A DNA stretch of 64,000 nt from Stutzerimonas stutzeri (GTDB taxonomy: Bacteria; Pseudomonadota; Gammaproteobacteria; Pseudomonadales; Pseudomonadaceae). The notes beneath the pieces are model-generated. The model saw only the letters and a program-made list of their open reading frames with translations, had not been told where the DNA came from and did not search any database. The stretch covers positions 3,550,001 to 3,614,000 of the forward strand of contig NZ_CP046902.1 in NCBI RefSeq assembly GCF_009789555.1, written 5' to 3'. Of this stretch, positions 8,514 to 17,383 are shown one piece after another (the stretch's first letter is position 1; each line of letters begins with the position of its first letter). Made by a program: the position numbers and the translations under genes.

Positions 8514-10198
8514 CAGGCCGCCACCGGAAGGCCCAACGCCCGCACACTCTCGGACGCAATGTCGAGGACGCTGGCACGCGAATCGTCGCGTCGCAGTATG
8601 GCCCCACCGTCAAGGTAGTACTCCAGACTGGTCAGGGCATCGGCCAGGGTTTCGAGCATCTGTTCCGCAGGCATCTGCGTGCCTTCGAGCATCTGCTTCT
8701 GGATGAAGTCCGCGCAGGCGCCGATCAGCTCGGCCGCCCGATCCTGCTCAAGGAAACGCAACCCACCGCGCACCGCCATCAAACTGAACGGGACGTTGGC
8801 CAGGTGCAGCTTTTCCCCATTGGACTCCAGGTAGGCGGTGATCGCGCGCTTGGCCAATGCCAGGCCGGCGGTCGCTTCGCCGATGACGACGATGCAGGCT
8901 TCGGTAAGCTGGTGGTTGGCGAAAGCCTCGGCCTCCTGGCCTGGCTGCGCGATCTGAGGTCGCGAATCACGGCGCTCGCCACGCTCCAGGCTAGCGACCA
9001 TGCTCTCGACGTAAAGCACCGCGTCGGCCAGCTTCAACAGGGCCTGGGAATCGGGTTTGTGTTCGGCGCTCCAGCCGGAAACCGTGGTGAGCTGCCCATG
9101 CAGGGTGCTCGAGGCAGACGATAGCCCCACCATGCCCAGGGTTTTTGCCAGCTTGCCCAGCAGGCTGTGCAGTTGGGTGTACGACTCGGCCGGAGCCGTC
9201 TGCCGCTCGATGAGGTCCAGCAGATCCTTGAGGCTCGCCAGTTCTTCGCGAATCGCCGACGACAACGAACGCATCACCGCCTGGCCCGGGCCGGCCAGGC
9301 GCTGGGACTCGTCCTCGAGCAGATGATCGGTGAAGGGAAGCGAGCCTAGCGAAAAGATTTCCCTGACCTCGGTCGCCAGAGGCCCGCTGCTTTCGGCCAG
9401 CGCAACCAGGTACAACAACTCCTTGAGCAAAACCCGTGGTGGTTCGTAAGCGGCCGTATTGCTGTTGATCTGCCGAAGCTCGCGGTCGAGCCTGGAGAAC
9501 AGTTGCTTGCGCGACTGACGCGCCAGGAGCTGGCCGTCCAACTGGGCCTCCAGCGCGGCACTGCCCAGCCAGCAGAGACGCCCCGCAGGGGTATTGGCGA
9601 ACAGCAGGTCCAGGCGATTGAGCGCACGCGCCATCAGTTTGAGGCTGGCCGGGGCGTTATCTTCACGAATGAAACCCAGCAGCCCGACCTGATACATCTG
9701 CCGCAGTCGTCGCGCCTCGGTCGCTCGTGCCTCGGGCTCTCGCACCGCCGCAACGATCGGTGGCCGTGCGTGATCGAGCCTGGCACTGAAGAAAAAGCTT
9801 TCCGGTAGCGCAGACTGCCCACTGACGAGGCGCAATGCATTGATCGGCGGCAGGAGCAATTCGGGCATCTCCTGGCGGCTGGCGTCAACTCCTTCCAGGT
9901 AGCGACCGAGGACGTACAGCGCATTGCTCAGCGCCGCCAGTTGGGTATCGCGCTCCTCGCCTGCGCCGACAGGAATGTCGGTCGCCAGCTGGAGGATTTC
10001 CTGCGCGAGCAGTTCGGCCCCGGTCAATTCGATGAGCTTGAGGATGCCGCGAACCTGCTTGAGATTCTCGACCGCCTGCTGCAACAGACTGCCGTTGTTT
10101 CGATCGATGATGAAATGCTCGAGACTCTGCTCGGCTTCCTCCATGGTTGCGAATAGCTCATCGCGGACCAGGCTGAGTGAAGTAGCTCCGGTAACCAT
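8513..10198 (-). CDS. fimL: FimL-like scaffold protein, Hpt-related (twitching motility / cAMP signalling)
   Basis: A 561-residue helical protein resembling the N-terminal region of the chemosensory kinase ChpA/PilL but lacking kinase and receiver domains. The N-terminus (LVRDELFATMEEAEQSLEHFI) has an Hpt-like helical pattern but with no obvious phosphorylatable histidine. Length and neighbours (nudC downstream, crotonase upstream) match P. aeruginosa FimL, which links the Pil-Chp system to adenylate cyclase CyaB and type IV pilus function. Automated annotation sometimes calls it ferrous iron transporter B, which the sequence does not support. A start at ATG 10198 fits the conserved N-terminus. 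Confidence 0.8.
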   Translation of the reverse strand: MVTGATSLSLVRDELFATMEEAEQSLEHFIIDRNNGSLLQQAVENLKQVRGILKLIELTGAELLAQEILQLATDIPVGAGEERDTQLAALSNALYVLGRYLEGVDASRQEMPELLLPPINALRLVSGQSALPESFFFSARLDHARPPIVAAVREPEARATEARRLRQMYQVGLLGFIREDNAPASLKLMARALNRLDLLFANTPAGRLCWLGSAALEAQLDGQLLARQSRKQLFSRLDRELRQINSNTAAYEPPRVLLKELLYLVALAESSGPLATEVREIFSLGSLPFTDHLLEDESQRLAGPGQAVMRSLSSAIREELASLKDLLDLIERQTAPAESYTQLHSLLGKLAKTLGMVGLSSASSTLHGQLTTVSGWSAEHKPDSQALLKLADAVLYVESMVASLERGERRDSRPQIAQPGQEAEAFANHQLTEACIVVIGEATAGLALAKRAITAYLESNGEKLHLANVPFSLMAVRGGLRFLEQDRAAELIGACADFIQKQMLEGTQMPAEQMLETLADALTSLEYYLDGGAILRRDDSRASVLDIASESVRALGLPVAA

Positions 10199-10235
10199 GC
10201 CTAGCGCACCTCCCGCGCAACGTTTGAATGATGCA

Positions 10236-11048
10236 TCAGTCGGCGAATTCCGGCTTCTGTTTGCTCATATGTGCCGCCATGGCCACCTTGAGATCGGCCG
10301 ACTGAAGCATGGCCGCGTTCCAGGTAGCGATGTATTCGAGCCCGTCATCCACACGATGATCGCGCATATAACGGATCATTTCCTTGGTACCGCGAATCGC
10401 CACTGGCGATTTCGCTGCAATCTCCGCCGCCAAGGCGAACACCGCGGCCATGAGTGTCGGCTGGTCGGCATAGGCACGATTGACCAGGCCCATGGACTGC
10501 GCTTCCTGGCCATCGACGCTGCGACCGGTGTAGGCGAGTTCGCGCATCATTCCGTCACCGATGATCCGCGGCAGCCGTTGCAGCGTGCCGACATCGGCGG
10601 CCATGCCCATGTCGATCTCCTTGATCGAGAACTGCGCGTCGAGGGTGCTGTAACGCATGTCGCACGCGGCAATCAGGTCGATGGCACCGCCGATGCAGTA
10701 GCCCTGAATGGCGGCGATCACGGGCTTGCGGCAATGGTCCACGGCGTTGAAGGACGCCTGAAGCTTGAGAATCTGGCGGCGCAGGTGCTCGGCGTTACGC
10801 CCGACGTCGCGCCCCAACGCCGTGGCGGCCTGCGCCAACATCTGCAGGTCGATACCGGCGGAAAAATGCTTTCCCTCGCCCGACAGCACCACCACCCGGA
10901 CCTCGTCCGTATCGTCGATCCATTTGAAGATGTCGACGATTTCGCTCCAGAAGGCAGCGTTCATGGCGTTGATCTTCTCAGGCCGATTGATCGCTACATG
11001 GGCGATCCTGTCCTTTAACTCCACACGGAAGGCTTGGTACTCAGTCAC
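10236..11048 (-). CDS. Enoyl-CoA hydratase/isomerase (crotonase) family protein
   Basis: 270 residues. The oxyanion-hole segments are HFSAGIDLQML and IQGYCIGGAIDLIAACDMRY. FSIKEIDMGMAADVGTLQRLP resembles the dienoyl-CoA isomerase (ECH1) branch, in which acidic residues at these positions shift double bonds in unsaturated fatty acids. Start is GTG 11048 (MTEYQAFRVEL), preceded by GAGG; the in-frame ATG at 11258 would add about 70 residues not typical of the family. It sits between ldcA and fimL on the same strand, with a hairpin upstream, so probably has its own promoter. Confidence 0.85.
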   Translation of the reverse strand: MTEYQAFRVELKDRIAHVAINRPEKINAMNAAFWSEIVDIFKWIDDTDEVRVVVLSGEGKHFSAGIDLQMLAQAATALGRDVGRNAEHLRRQILKLQASFNAVDHCRKPVIAAIQGYCIGGAIDLIAACDMRYSTLDAQFSIKEIDMGMAADVGTLQRLPRIIGDGMMRELAYTGRSVDGQEAQSMGLVNRAYADQPTLMAAVFALAAEIAAKSPVAIRGTKEMIRYMRDHRVDDGLEYIATWNAAMLQSADLKVAMAAHMSKQKPEFAD

Positions 11049-11094
11049 GCTATCATCCTCGACAGCCGAGGCACTCAGTGCCTGAACAGATTGG

Positions 11095-11117
11095 ACAGCC
11101 CCATCGCTGGGGGCTGT
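11095..11117 (-). terminator. Hairpin between ldcA and crotonase gene, possible terminator
   Basis: Eight-base stem ACAGCCCC/GGGGCTGT with a short loop. It lies downstream of ldcA on the minus strand, but the T-tract after it is poor, so termination is uncertain. Confidence 0.4.
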
Positions 11118-11239
11118 TCTTAGCCGAACAACTATAACAACAGCCGGATGAAAGTCGATGCGAGACGTTGTGAAGCAGCCCACGCCCTCGCACATCATCC
11201 GCTTTGACATCCGCCGGGACCGGCTCTCCGAACGCTCCG

Positions 11240-13492
11240 CTAGCCCTCGAGGATGCAATCGACCGTATAGCGCGTTCCGTCCGGATGTTCCTCATGCTGC
11301 AGTCCGTGAACGTCCGCGTCGAACCCGGGGAAACGCGCGGCAAAACGCTGAGCGAACGCAAGATAGTCGAGTATCGAACGCGTTTCGGCCGTGAAACGTT
11401 CGCCCGGCATGATCAACGGGATACCCGGCGGATAAGGCACCAGCATGACCGCGGCGATACGCCCTTCGAGCGCTTCGATGGGCACCGCCTCGACTTCCCC
11501 TCGAACCAGTTTGTCGTAAGCATCGGACGGTTTCATCGCCAGTGCCGGCAAGGCCGTATACATCCGTCGCATGGCTCTTGCCGTGGCATTGTCCCGATAA
11601 CAGTCATGCAGCGAATCGCATAAATCTCGCAAGCCCATCCCGACGTACTGACTGCCACCGGACGGTACGATGCTGGGCAGTGCATCGCATAACGGTACGT
11701 TATTGTCGTAGTGCCTTTTGAACTCCAGCAGTTCAGTCAGCAACGTGCTCCATTTACCTTTGGTGATGCCCATGGAGAACAGCACCAGGATCGAATACAG
11801 CCCGGTCTTCTCGACCACCAGCCCCCGCTCCCAGAGAAACTTGCTGACCACCGCAGCCGGGATGCCCCGCTCGCTCAGCTTGCCGCCAGCAGTCAGGCCG
11901 GGCGTGACCAGGGTGACCTTGATCGGATCGAGTAGCACGTAATCATCGGCAACCTCACCGAAACCGTGCCAGTCCGCTTCGGGCTCCAGCAACCAGTCAC
12001 GGGTCACCAACTCGTCAGCGCCATCCGCCGCGCCGGGTTGCCAGATGCTGAACCACCAATCGTCTGGCGCCAGGTGCTGACGCAGATTGGCCAGCGCGCG
12101 GCGAAAGCTCAGCGCTTCATCGAAGGTTTCCTGGATCAGCGAACGGCCCGCCGGGCCTTCCATCATCGCCGAAGCCACATCGAGCGAGGCGAGGATGCCG
12201 TATTGCGGTGAGGTCGAGATATGCATCATGAAGGCTTCATTGAAGCGATCCCGGTCCAGTTGCCGCTGTTCGCTGTCCAGCACATGGATCATCGAGGCCT
12301 GGCTGAAAGCCGCCAACACCTTGTGCGTGGAGTGCGTGGTGAACACCAGCGGCCCCTGCTCGCGCGTATCCATGCCATAACGGCCATCATAGAACTCGTG
12401 AAACGCAGCGTAGGCGTACCAGGCTTCGTCGAAGTGCAGGACGTCGACGCTGTTGCCCAGGGTTCGCTTGATCAGATTGGCGTTGTAGCAAAGGCCGTCG
12501 TAGGTCGAGTTGGTGACGACGGCCAGCTTGACCCGGGCCGGTCGTCCGCGCGCCAGCGGGTTTGCATCGATCTTGGCCTGGATCGACGCCGGGGAGAACT
12601 CTTCGAGCGGAATCGGCCCGATGATGCCCAGTTCATTACGCGAGGGCGTCAGATAGAGCGGAATCGCCCCAGTCATGATGATCGAGTGGAGTATCGATTT
12701 GTGACAGTTGCGGTCCACCAGAACCAGATCGTCCCGCGCCACCATCGAATGCCAGACGATCTTGTTCGCCGTCGAGGTGCCGTTGATCACGAAGAAGGTA
12801 TGGTCTGCCCCGAAGTTGCGCGCCGCCCGCGCCTCGGCAGCCGCCAACGGCCCGGTGTGATCGAGCAGCGAGCCAAGCTCGGGCACCGATACCGACAGGT
12901 CGGAACGCAGCGTATTCTCGCCGAAGAACTGATGAAAGGCCTGGCCGACCGGACTCTTGCGAAACGCCACGCCGCCACCGTGCCCCGGCGTGTGCCAGGA
13001 GTAATTGGAGTCGCCGGTGTGCTGCACCAGCGCGCGAAAAAACGGCGGCAGCAAGCCATCCAGGTAGCTCCGGGCCGCCCGCGCCACTTGCCGGGCCAGG
13101 AAGGGAACCGTGTCCTCGAACAGATACAGCAGCCCCCGCAACTCGTTGAGGTCGGCCATCGCCTCGGCGGGTGCGTTCTCGATGGTGATCTGCTCGCCAA
13201 GCGCGAAGATCGGCAACTGCGGTGCGCGACGGCGCGCGACGCGAATCAGGCCCACCACATCCTGCAGCAGCCGCTGATTTTCGCCAGCGCCCTCGGCGGC
13301 CACCAGGATACAAGCCAGCCCGTGGTGCGTGGACGCGACGATGCGACCTTCGGCAGCGCTTCCGGTGGGCAGGATATGAAAGCCGTCCCGTTCGAGTTCC
13401 GCGGCTATCTCGCGGACCCGCTCGCCAGCGACGGTATCGGCCTTGATGTCGCGGTGAACGATAAGGATGGGGAATTTGAGATCTTTGTACAT
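11240..13492 (-). CDS. ldcA: Lysine/arginine/ornithine decarboxylase, LdcA type
   Basis: 750 residues, the usual length for fold-III PLP basic amino-acid decarboxylases. The order is an N-terminal wing domain (MYKDLKFPILIVHRDIKADT), the PLP core and a C-terminal domain. The PLP lysine lies in FTTHSTHKVLAAFSQAS (about residue 391), and SNYSWHTPGHGGGVAF forms part of the cofactor site. Length and the fimL-ldcA-dnaQ neighbourhood match P. aeruginosa LdcA, a lysine decarboxylase making cadaverine. Start at ATG 13492 follows AGGAAG; the longer frame to 13804 overlaps dnaQ and has no family support. Lysine as the preferred substrate is inferred from synteny. Confidence 0.88.
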   Translation of the reverse strand: MYKDLKFPILIVHRDIKADTVAGERVREIAAELERDGFHILPTGSAAEGRIVASTHHGLACILVAAEGAGENQRLLQDVVGLIRVARRRAPQLPIFALGEQITIENAPAEAMADLNELRGLLYLFEDTVPFLARQVARAARSYLDGLLPPFFRALVQHTGDSNYSWHTPGHGGGVAFRKSPVGQAFHQFFGENTLRSDLSVSVPELGSLLDHTGPLAAAEARAARNFGADHTFFVINGTSTANKIVWHSMVARDDLVLVDRNCHKSILHSIIMTGAIPLYLTPSRNELGIIGPIPLEEFSPASIQAKIDANPLARGRPARVKLAVVTNSTYDGLCYNANLIKRTLGNSVDVLHFDEAWYAYAAFHEFYDGRYGMDTREQGPLVFTTHSTHKVLAAFSQASMIHVLDSEQRQLDRDRFNEAFMMHISTSPQYGILASLDVASAMMEGPAGRSLIQETFDEALSFRRALANLRQHLAPDDWWFSIWQPGAADGADELVTRDWLLEPEADWHGFGEVADDYVLLDPIKVTLVTPGLTAGGKLSERGIPAAVVSKFLWERGLVVEKTGLYSILVLFSMGITKGKWSTLLTELLEFKRHYDNNVPLCDALPSIVPSGGSQYVGMGLRDLCDSLHDCYRDNATARAMRRMYTALPALAMKPSDAYDKLVRGEVEAVPIEALEGRIAAVMLVPYPPGIPLIMPGERFTAETRSILDYLAFAQRFAARFPGFDADVHGLQHEEHPDGTRYTVDCILEG

Positions 13493-13607
13493 GGGTACTT
13501 CCTGAAGGCGTTCCCCTCCAGCGTAGAAGCTGCGCACCCAAGCACCAAGCGTAAAATCCGAGGACGCTGCGCCGGCGCGGCAAAACACACGCCGGCCAGC
13601 GTCCGGA

Positions 13608-14393
13608 TCAGGCCGGCAAGGCTTCGCCTTCGATCTGCGCCGGCTGTTCCATCTGAACCCAGAGCGGCGGCGCGCCCGCTGCCTTCTCGATGGCCTGCAT
13701 GCGGGCCGCATGCGCTGCGATTTCTTCGGCGCTGGCACGGATGACCAGCGTACCGGGCCGATCAGCCGGCAACCGGCGGATTGGCGTGGCCTGCTGGCGG
13801 CCACCGTTTTCAGCGTCGCCGCCCTCGCCTGCCAGCGACAGGTTGGTCTGTCCGCCCGTCATGGTCAGGTAGACGTCGGCGAGGATCTCGGCATCGAGCA
13901 GTGCGCCGTGCAGATCGCGGCCGGAGTTGTCCACGCCATAGCGCTTGCACAGCGCATCGAGGCTGTTGCGCTGGCCAGGGTGGCGCTCACGTGCCATCAG
14001 CAGGGTATCGAGAATACTGCAGTGATCGCTCAGCTCGGCGCGATCCTGCTGTCCGAGCAAGGCGAACTCGTTATTGATGAAGCCCACGTCGAACGCGGCG
14101 TTATGGATGATCAACTGTGCGCCCTTGATGAATTCGAAGAACTCATCGGCGACATCCTTGAACCGGGGCTTGTCGGTCAAAAATTCATTGGTAATGCCGT
14201 GAACGGCGATCGCGCCTTCGTCGACCTCGCGATCCGGCTGCAGATAGACGTGATAATGCCGACCCGTAAGGCGTCGGCCGATGACTTCGACACAGCCGAT
14301 CTCGATGATCCGGTGCCCATCGGTCACCGGCATGCCGGTGGTTTCGGTGTCCAGCACTACCACCCTGTCAGTATTCGATTTGTAAATCGTCAT
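13608..14393 (-). CDS. dnaQ: DNA polymerase III epsilon subunit (3'-5' exonuclease) with an element-derived N-terminus
   Basis: 261 residues. Exonuclease motifs are present: ExoI VVLDTETTG (Asp and Glu), ExoII HNAAFDVGFINNEF and ExoIII HGALLDAEILADVY. The C-terminal tail should bind the polymerase alpha subunit. This is the proofreading subunit of the replicative polymerase. The first residues MTIYKSNTDR come from the mobile element; the native beginning MRSVVL is stranded 18 kb away behind rnhA. The junction lies at the repeated core CACTAC (14355-14360 on the plus strand). The gene has therefore lost its native promoter and ribosome-binding site and must be expressed from element sequence, where I see only a weak GGGG-type site about 12 bases upstream. 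Confidence 0.93.
   Translation of the reverse strand: MTIYKSNTDRVVVLDTETTGMPVTDGHRIIEIGCVEVIGRRLTGRHYHVYLQPDREVDEGAIAVHGITNEFLTDKPRFKDVADEFFEFIKGAQLIIHNAAFDVGFINNEFALLGQQDRAELSDHCSILDTLLMARERHPGQRNSLDALCKRYGVDNSGRDLHGALLDAEILADVYLTMTGGQTNLSLAGEGGDAENGGRQQATPIRRLPADRPGTLVIRASAEEIAAHAARMQAIEKAAGAPPLWVQMEQPAQIEGEALPA
14355..14360. repeat. Left attachment core (CACTAC) in dnaQ
   Basis: Direct repeat of the 6-bp core also present at 32624-32629. On the minus strand it encodes Val-Val of the dnaQ ExoI region (GTAGTG, codons 4-5 of the native gene). Confidence 0.85.
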
Positions 14394-14512
14394 AGCGCAC
14401 TTGCCCCAAAGTAGTCACAAACACTGGCATCCAGCTCAAAATTGCTCGCGATGCCCAACGCAAAGATGTAAACCAAAAATCGTCTTCCACTCAACTGCGC
14501 AAAAATGTAAAC
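14381..14512 (+). repeat. Left-end TGTAAA(C) repeats, likely recombinase binding sites
   Basis: TGTAAAT at 14381-14387, TGTAAAC at 14467-14473 and TGTAAAC at 14506-14512, all in the same orientation. The last two sit in a similar AAA-rich context 39 bases apart. The outermost copy overlaps the new start region of dnaQ, and the innermost directly precedes the ATG of the first recombinase. Copies recur at the right end, and both ends also have CACCC just inside the core. Confidence 0.6.
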
Positions 14513-15721
14513 ATGCCCTACACAATCAAAACCTTCATGACAAGGTCCGGCGAGCGGTTTTCCCAGCTTTACGACACAGAGACGCCAGGCCTCCCTTTAT
14601 TCTACCCGACAGCCTTTGTCGCTCGCTTCCTCCGCTCAGCCACTCACGAGACGCAGAAAGTCTATCTGGCCGTGATCAAGCGCATCTGCGAATGGGAATT
14701 TACCAAACAGGTGGACCTCGCCAACTGTTTCCATAGAAGTAAGTTTCTCACCTGTGCCCAGATTGATGACCTTGCTAACCATCTAAGAGCCAGCAAGCTC
14801 GGAGGAAAAGGCGAAGTCATCGGAAGCCCGAAGTACAACACCTATGTCGCCTATGCAACAGAGTATCTTCGCTGGCTTGCCCAAGAGGTTATTACGGACT
14901 GGAACACAGTAAACGTAAGAGCATCAATCGAAGCTCAAAGCGATATGCTCTTAAAAAAGAAAATCCGAAAAAGCGGTTCAAAATCCTCGCAAAACCGTCG
15001 TGTAGTTACCAAAAGCCTGACCACTGCCTCCAGCGGCAAATTATTGAGCCTGTTCGAGCAACCATTCGAAGGCATAACGCGCACTCAAGATCTAGGATCC
15101 AGGATACGGAATATCGTAATGCTCCGTATTCTCTACGAAACTGGCATGCGCGTCGGCGAGCTACTAGGCCTCAAGCTAAAAAACTTTAGCAATGCAACTG
15201 GCGAGGATAGTGCCACCTTAGAGATCACCCGCAATCACCATGATGAATTCGATTCAAGACTGAACCAGCCAGTTGCTAAAACACTCGGCCGTACGCTTCC
15301 AATATCGGAAAGCCTCGAGGCACAACTTGATGAATACTGCAACAACTGGCGAGCTGAAGTCGAAGGTGTCGGTTTCTCTGACGAAGACTTCATTTTTGTA
15401 ATCCATCGAGCCGGGCGAACCCTAGGCCAAGCACTCCCTAAAAGTTCTTTCGACTCCGGACTTTCTAACCTCAAAAAATCCTTTCCGGCACTAACACCGA
15501 TTCACCCGCACCTTTTACGCCACGATTGGAACTATCGATTCTCAATGAAAGTAGATGCGATCGGCATGTCATTTGAAGAAGAACGACAATTAAGAGAGTA
15601 TTTAATGGGCTGGGCCCCCGGCTCAGCCATGTCAAACCGCTACAACTATCGACATGTGCAAGAAAAATCGCTCGAAGTCGGCTTATCCATTGCATCTGAC
15701 TCAGCGAGGGGCCTACAGTGA
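14513..15721 (+). CDS. Tyrosine recombinase 1 of the element (TnpA-like), intact
   Basis: 402 residues with a complete catalytic set. Arg I is in YETGMRVGELLGLK, the beta-hairpin lysine region is KTLGRTLPIS, His-x-x-Arg is in HPHLLRHDWNYRF, Trp is in YLMGWAPGS and the Tyr nucleophile is in SNRYNY. The N-terminal half holds a SAM-like core-binding domain (YLAVIKRICEWEF). It would catalyse strand exchange at the CACTAC core together with the two following recombinases. The ATG lies right after a TGTAAAC repeat and no clear ribosome-binding site is visible. The 3' end overlaps the next gene by 4 bases (GTGA), so the genes form one coupled operon. Confidence 0.85.
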   Translation: MPYTIKTFMTRSGERFSQLYDTETPGLPLFYPTAFVARFLRSATHETQKVYLAVIKRICEWEFTKQVDLANCFHRSKFLTCAQIDDLANHLRASKLGGKGEVIGSPKYNTYVAYATEYLRWLAQEVITDWNTVNVRASIEAQSDMLLKKKIRKSGSKSSQNRRVVTKSLTTASSGKLLSLFEQPFEGITRTQDLGSRIRNIVMLRILYETGMRVGELLGLKLKNFSNATGEDSATLEITRNHHDEFDSRLNQPVAKTLGRTLPISESLEAQLDEYCNNWRAEVEGVGFSDEDFIFVIHRAGRTLGQALPKSSFDSGLSNLKKSFPALTPIHPHLLRHDWNYRFSMKVDAIGMSFEEERQLREYLMGWAPGSAMSNRYNYRHVQEKSLEVGLSIASDSARGLQ

Positions 15722-17379
15722 ATAGCACGCCAACACATGCAAACATCTCAACAGAGCTTGACATCGATCTACAACGCACGGATCGCCCTGAGCCTCATGG
15801 AGATTTGTTTTATTGGGATAATGACACTTTAGTTAGAACAGGTCAAAAACGGATCGACATGACCCATGGCCTGTCGCGATTACTCTCATCAATCAAGACC
15901 TCCTTCAAACTTCACCTAATCTCCTTCAGCAAACAGGGAACTTATTCAGCCACCTCCTGCACGACTTTCTTCATGAACTTCAGGGCAGCATTGAACTCCA
16001 ACCCTCCTGAAGAATTCAACGCAGGCTGGATAGCGCATTCCATTGCCAGACCGGGATTCCATGGCGCGAAAAGAGTCGCCATCGAATTTTTCCTGCACTG
16101 GAAGGAGCGTTACGATTCAGCCATTAAGATAGACGCATTGCACTTGCTGCAAGAAACAGCTGCTCGCCCTAACGGCCCACGTAACGTGCTCTCAGACGAC
16201 CCTGAGAAGAGCTGGCTAACCGAGGATGAATACGAGTCCTTGTTGATGTCCACTTGGAACAACTACGACACAGGAGTCTCTGACACCCAAGTAACACTAA
16301 TTAAAATCTTGTCTATGCAATACGCGCGAAGGCCAAATCAAATCGCGCTACTAAAAGCTGGCGATATAAGGGGCTTTGATGAATCAAAAGAAATCGGACT
16401 AACGGGCCGAATCATCGATTTCCCAGGAATCAAAGACCAAGCAGCCGAGACTGGCTTTCGAGACAGCAAATTCGAACCACACCCACTGGCAGATCACGTA
16501 TGGGGGCTTTGCCAAATTCAGCGCCAAGAAGTCAGAGAACTTTATGAGCATACTCTCGGCCTCTCTCTCACGGACGACCAACTAAATCTACTACCTTTCT
16601 TCTGCAGTGAAGAACGCATTAAAGAAGCCCGCAGCCTGATTGAAACCCACCTCAAACTAGAGCTTCTTGACAGCCTAGACTCTCCTCATTTCCATCTTGA
16701 ACGGCATTCAATTACTGAGATATTAAGATGGAAGAGAAACACCCCGTCCTGCGCATATGGCGCAGCTAAGGGTCAGTACTCTAAATGCCCGAAGGCACCA
16801 ATCAGCCCCCGCACCAGTCGGGTAATGATTATTAATGCGACCCGAATGCGTCATACACGAGCACGTCAACTTGCGCGAAAGGGCGTACCAAAAAATTTGC
16901 TTTCGCACTGGCTGGGCCACACAACAGAAAGAGCACTCGAAGCCTATTATAACGACCCAGCGGAACAGGCCCGTGTCATAGACGAGGCCATGGGTCCGGC
17001 CTTGGCACCGCTAGCAATGGCTTTTGCTGGAGCTTTGATCGATTCAGATGAGCAGGCCACAAGAGCCACCGATCCGACTAGCAAACTCGAGTTCTCACGC
17101 CCTGGAGAGCTACTTAGCGTCGGACGCTGTGGCAAGCACAGCTTCTGCGCTACGACCTCGGTTCCTATACCTGCTACCGCTGCAAGCATTTCGAACCTCT
17201 CGTACATGCGCCACACCATGAAGTACTAGATGCTCTGCTACAGAGGCAGTCTGAGGAGAATCAAGCGTTAAGAATTGGCGGGCAGCGAAATCTACTTATT
17301 CCATTGATCTCTCTGCCGACATTCTTGCAGTAAAAATTGCATTACCGCTGCAACAACCGAATTGTCGAACTGGGGCTAA
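15718..17379 (+). pseudogene. Tyrosine recombinase 2 of the element (TnpB-like), frameshifted near the 3' end
   Basis: Starts with GTG overlapping recombinase 1. The open frame runs to a stop at 17229 (503 residues) and keeps the catalytic part: ILSMQYARRPNQIALLK (Arg), ATRMRHTRARQLA (HxxR), LSHWLGH and the Tyr in ALEAYYND. After GRCGKHSFCA the frame breaks. Adding one base near 17148 restores YDLGSYTCYRCKHFEPL, a Cys-rich C-terminal segment typical of this family. Two more shifts are implied near 17302 and in the A-run at 17332-17336, after which the frame ends at TAA 17377-17379, 4 bases before the next gene. The intact protein would have about 550 residues. Catalysis could survive, but the Cys cluster is lost. 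Confidence 0.75.
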
Positions 17380-17383
17380 CTCA

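Noticed and set aside
12221..13744. 507-codon frame opposite ldcA
   Set aside because: Shadow of ldcA and dnaQ, without domains.
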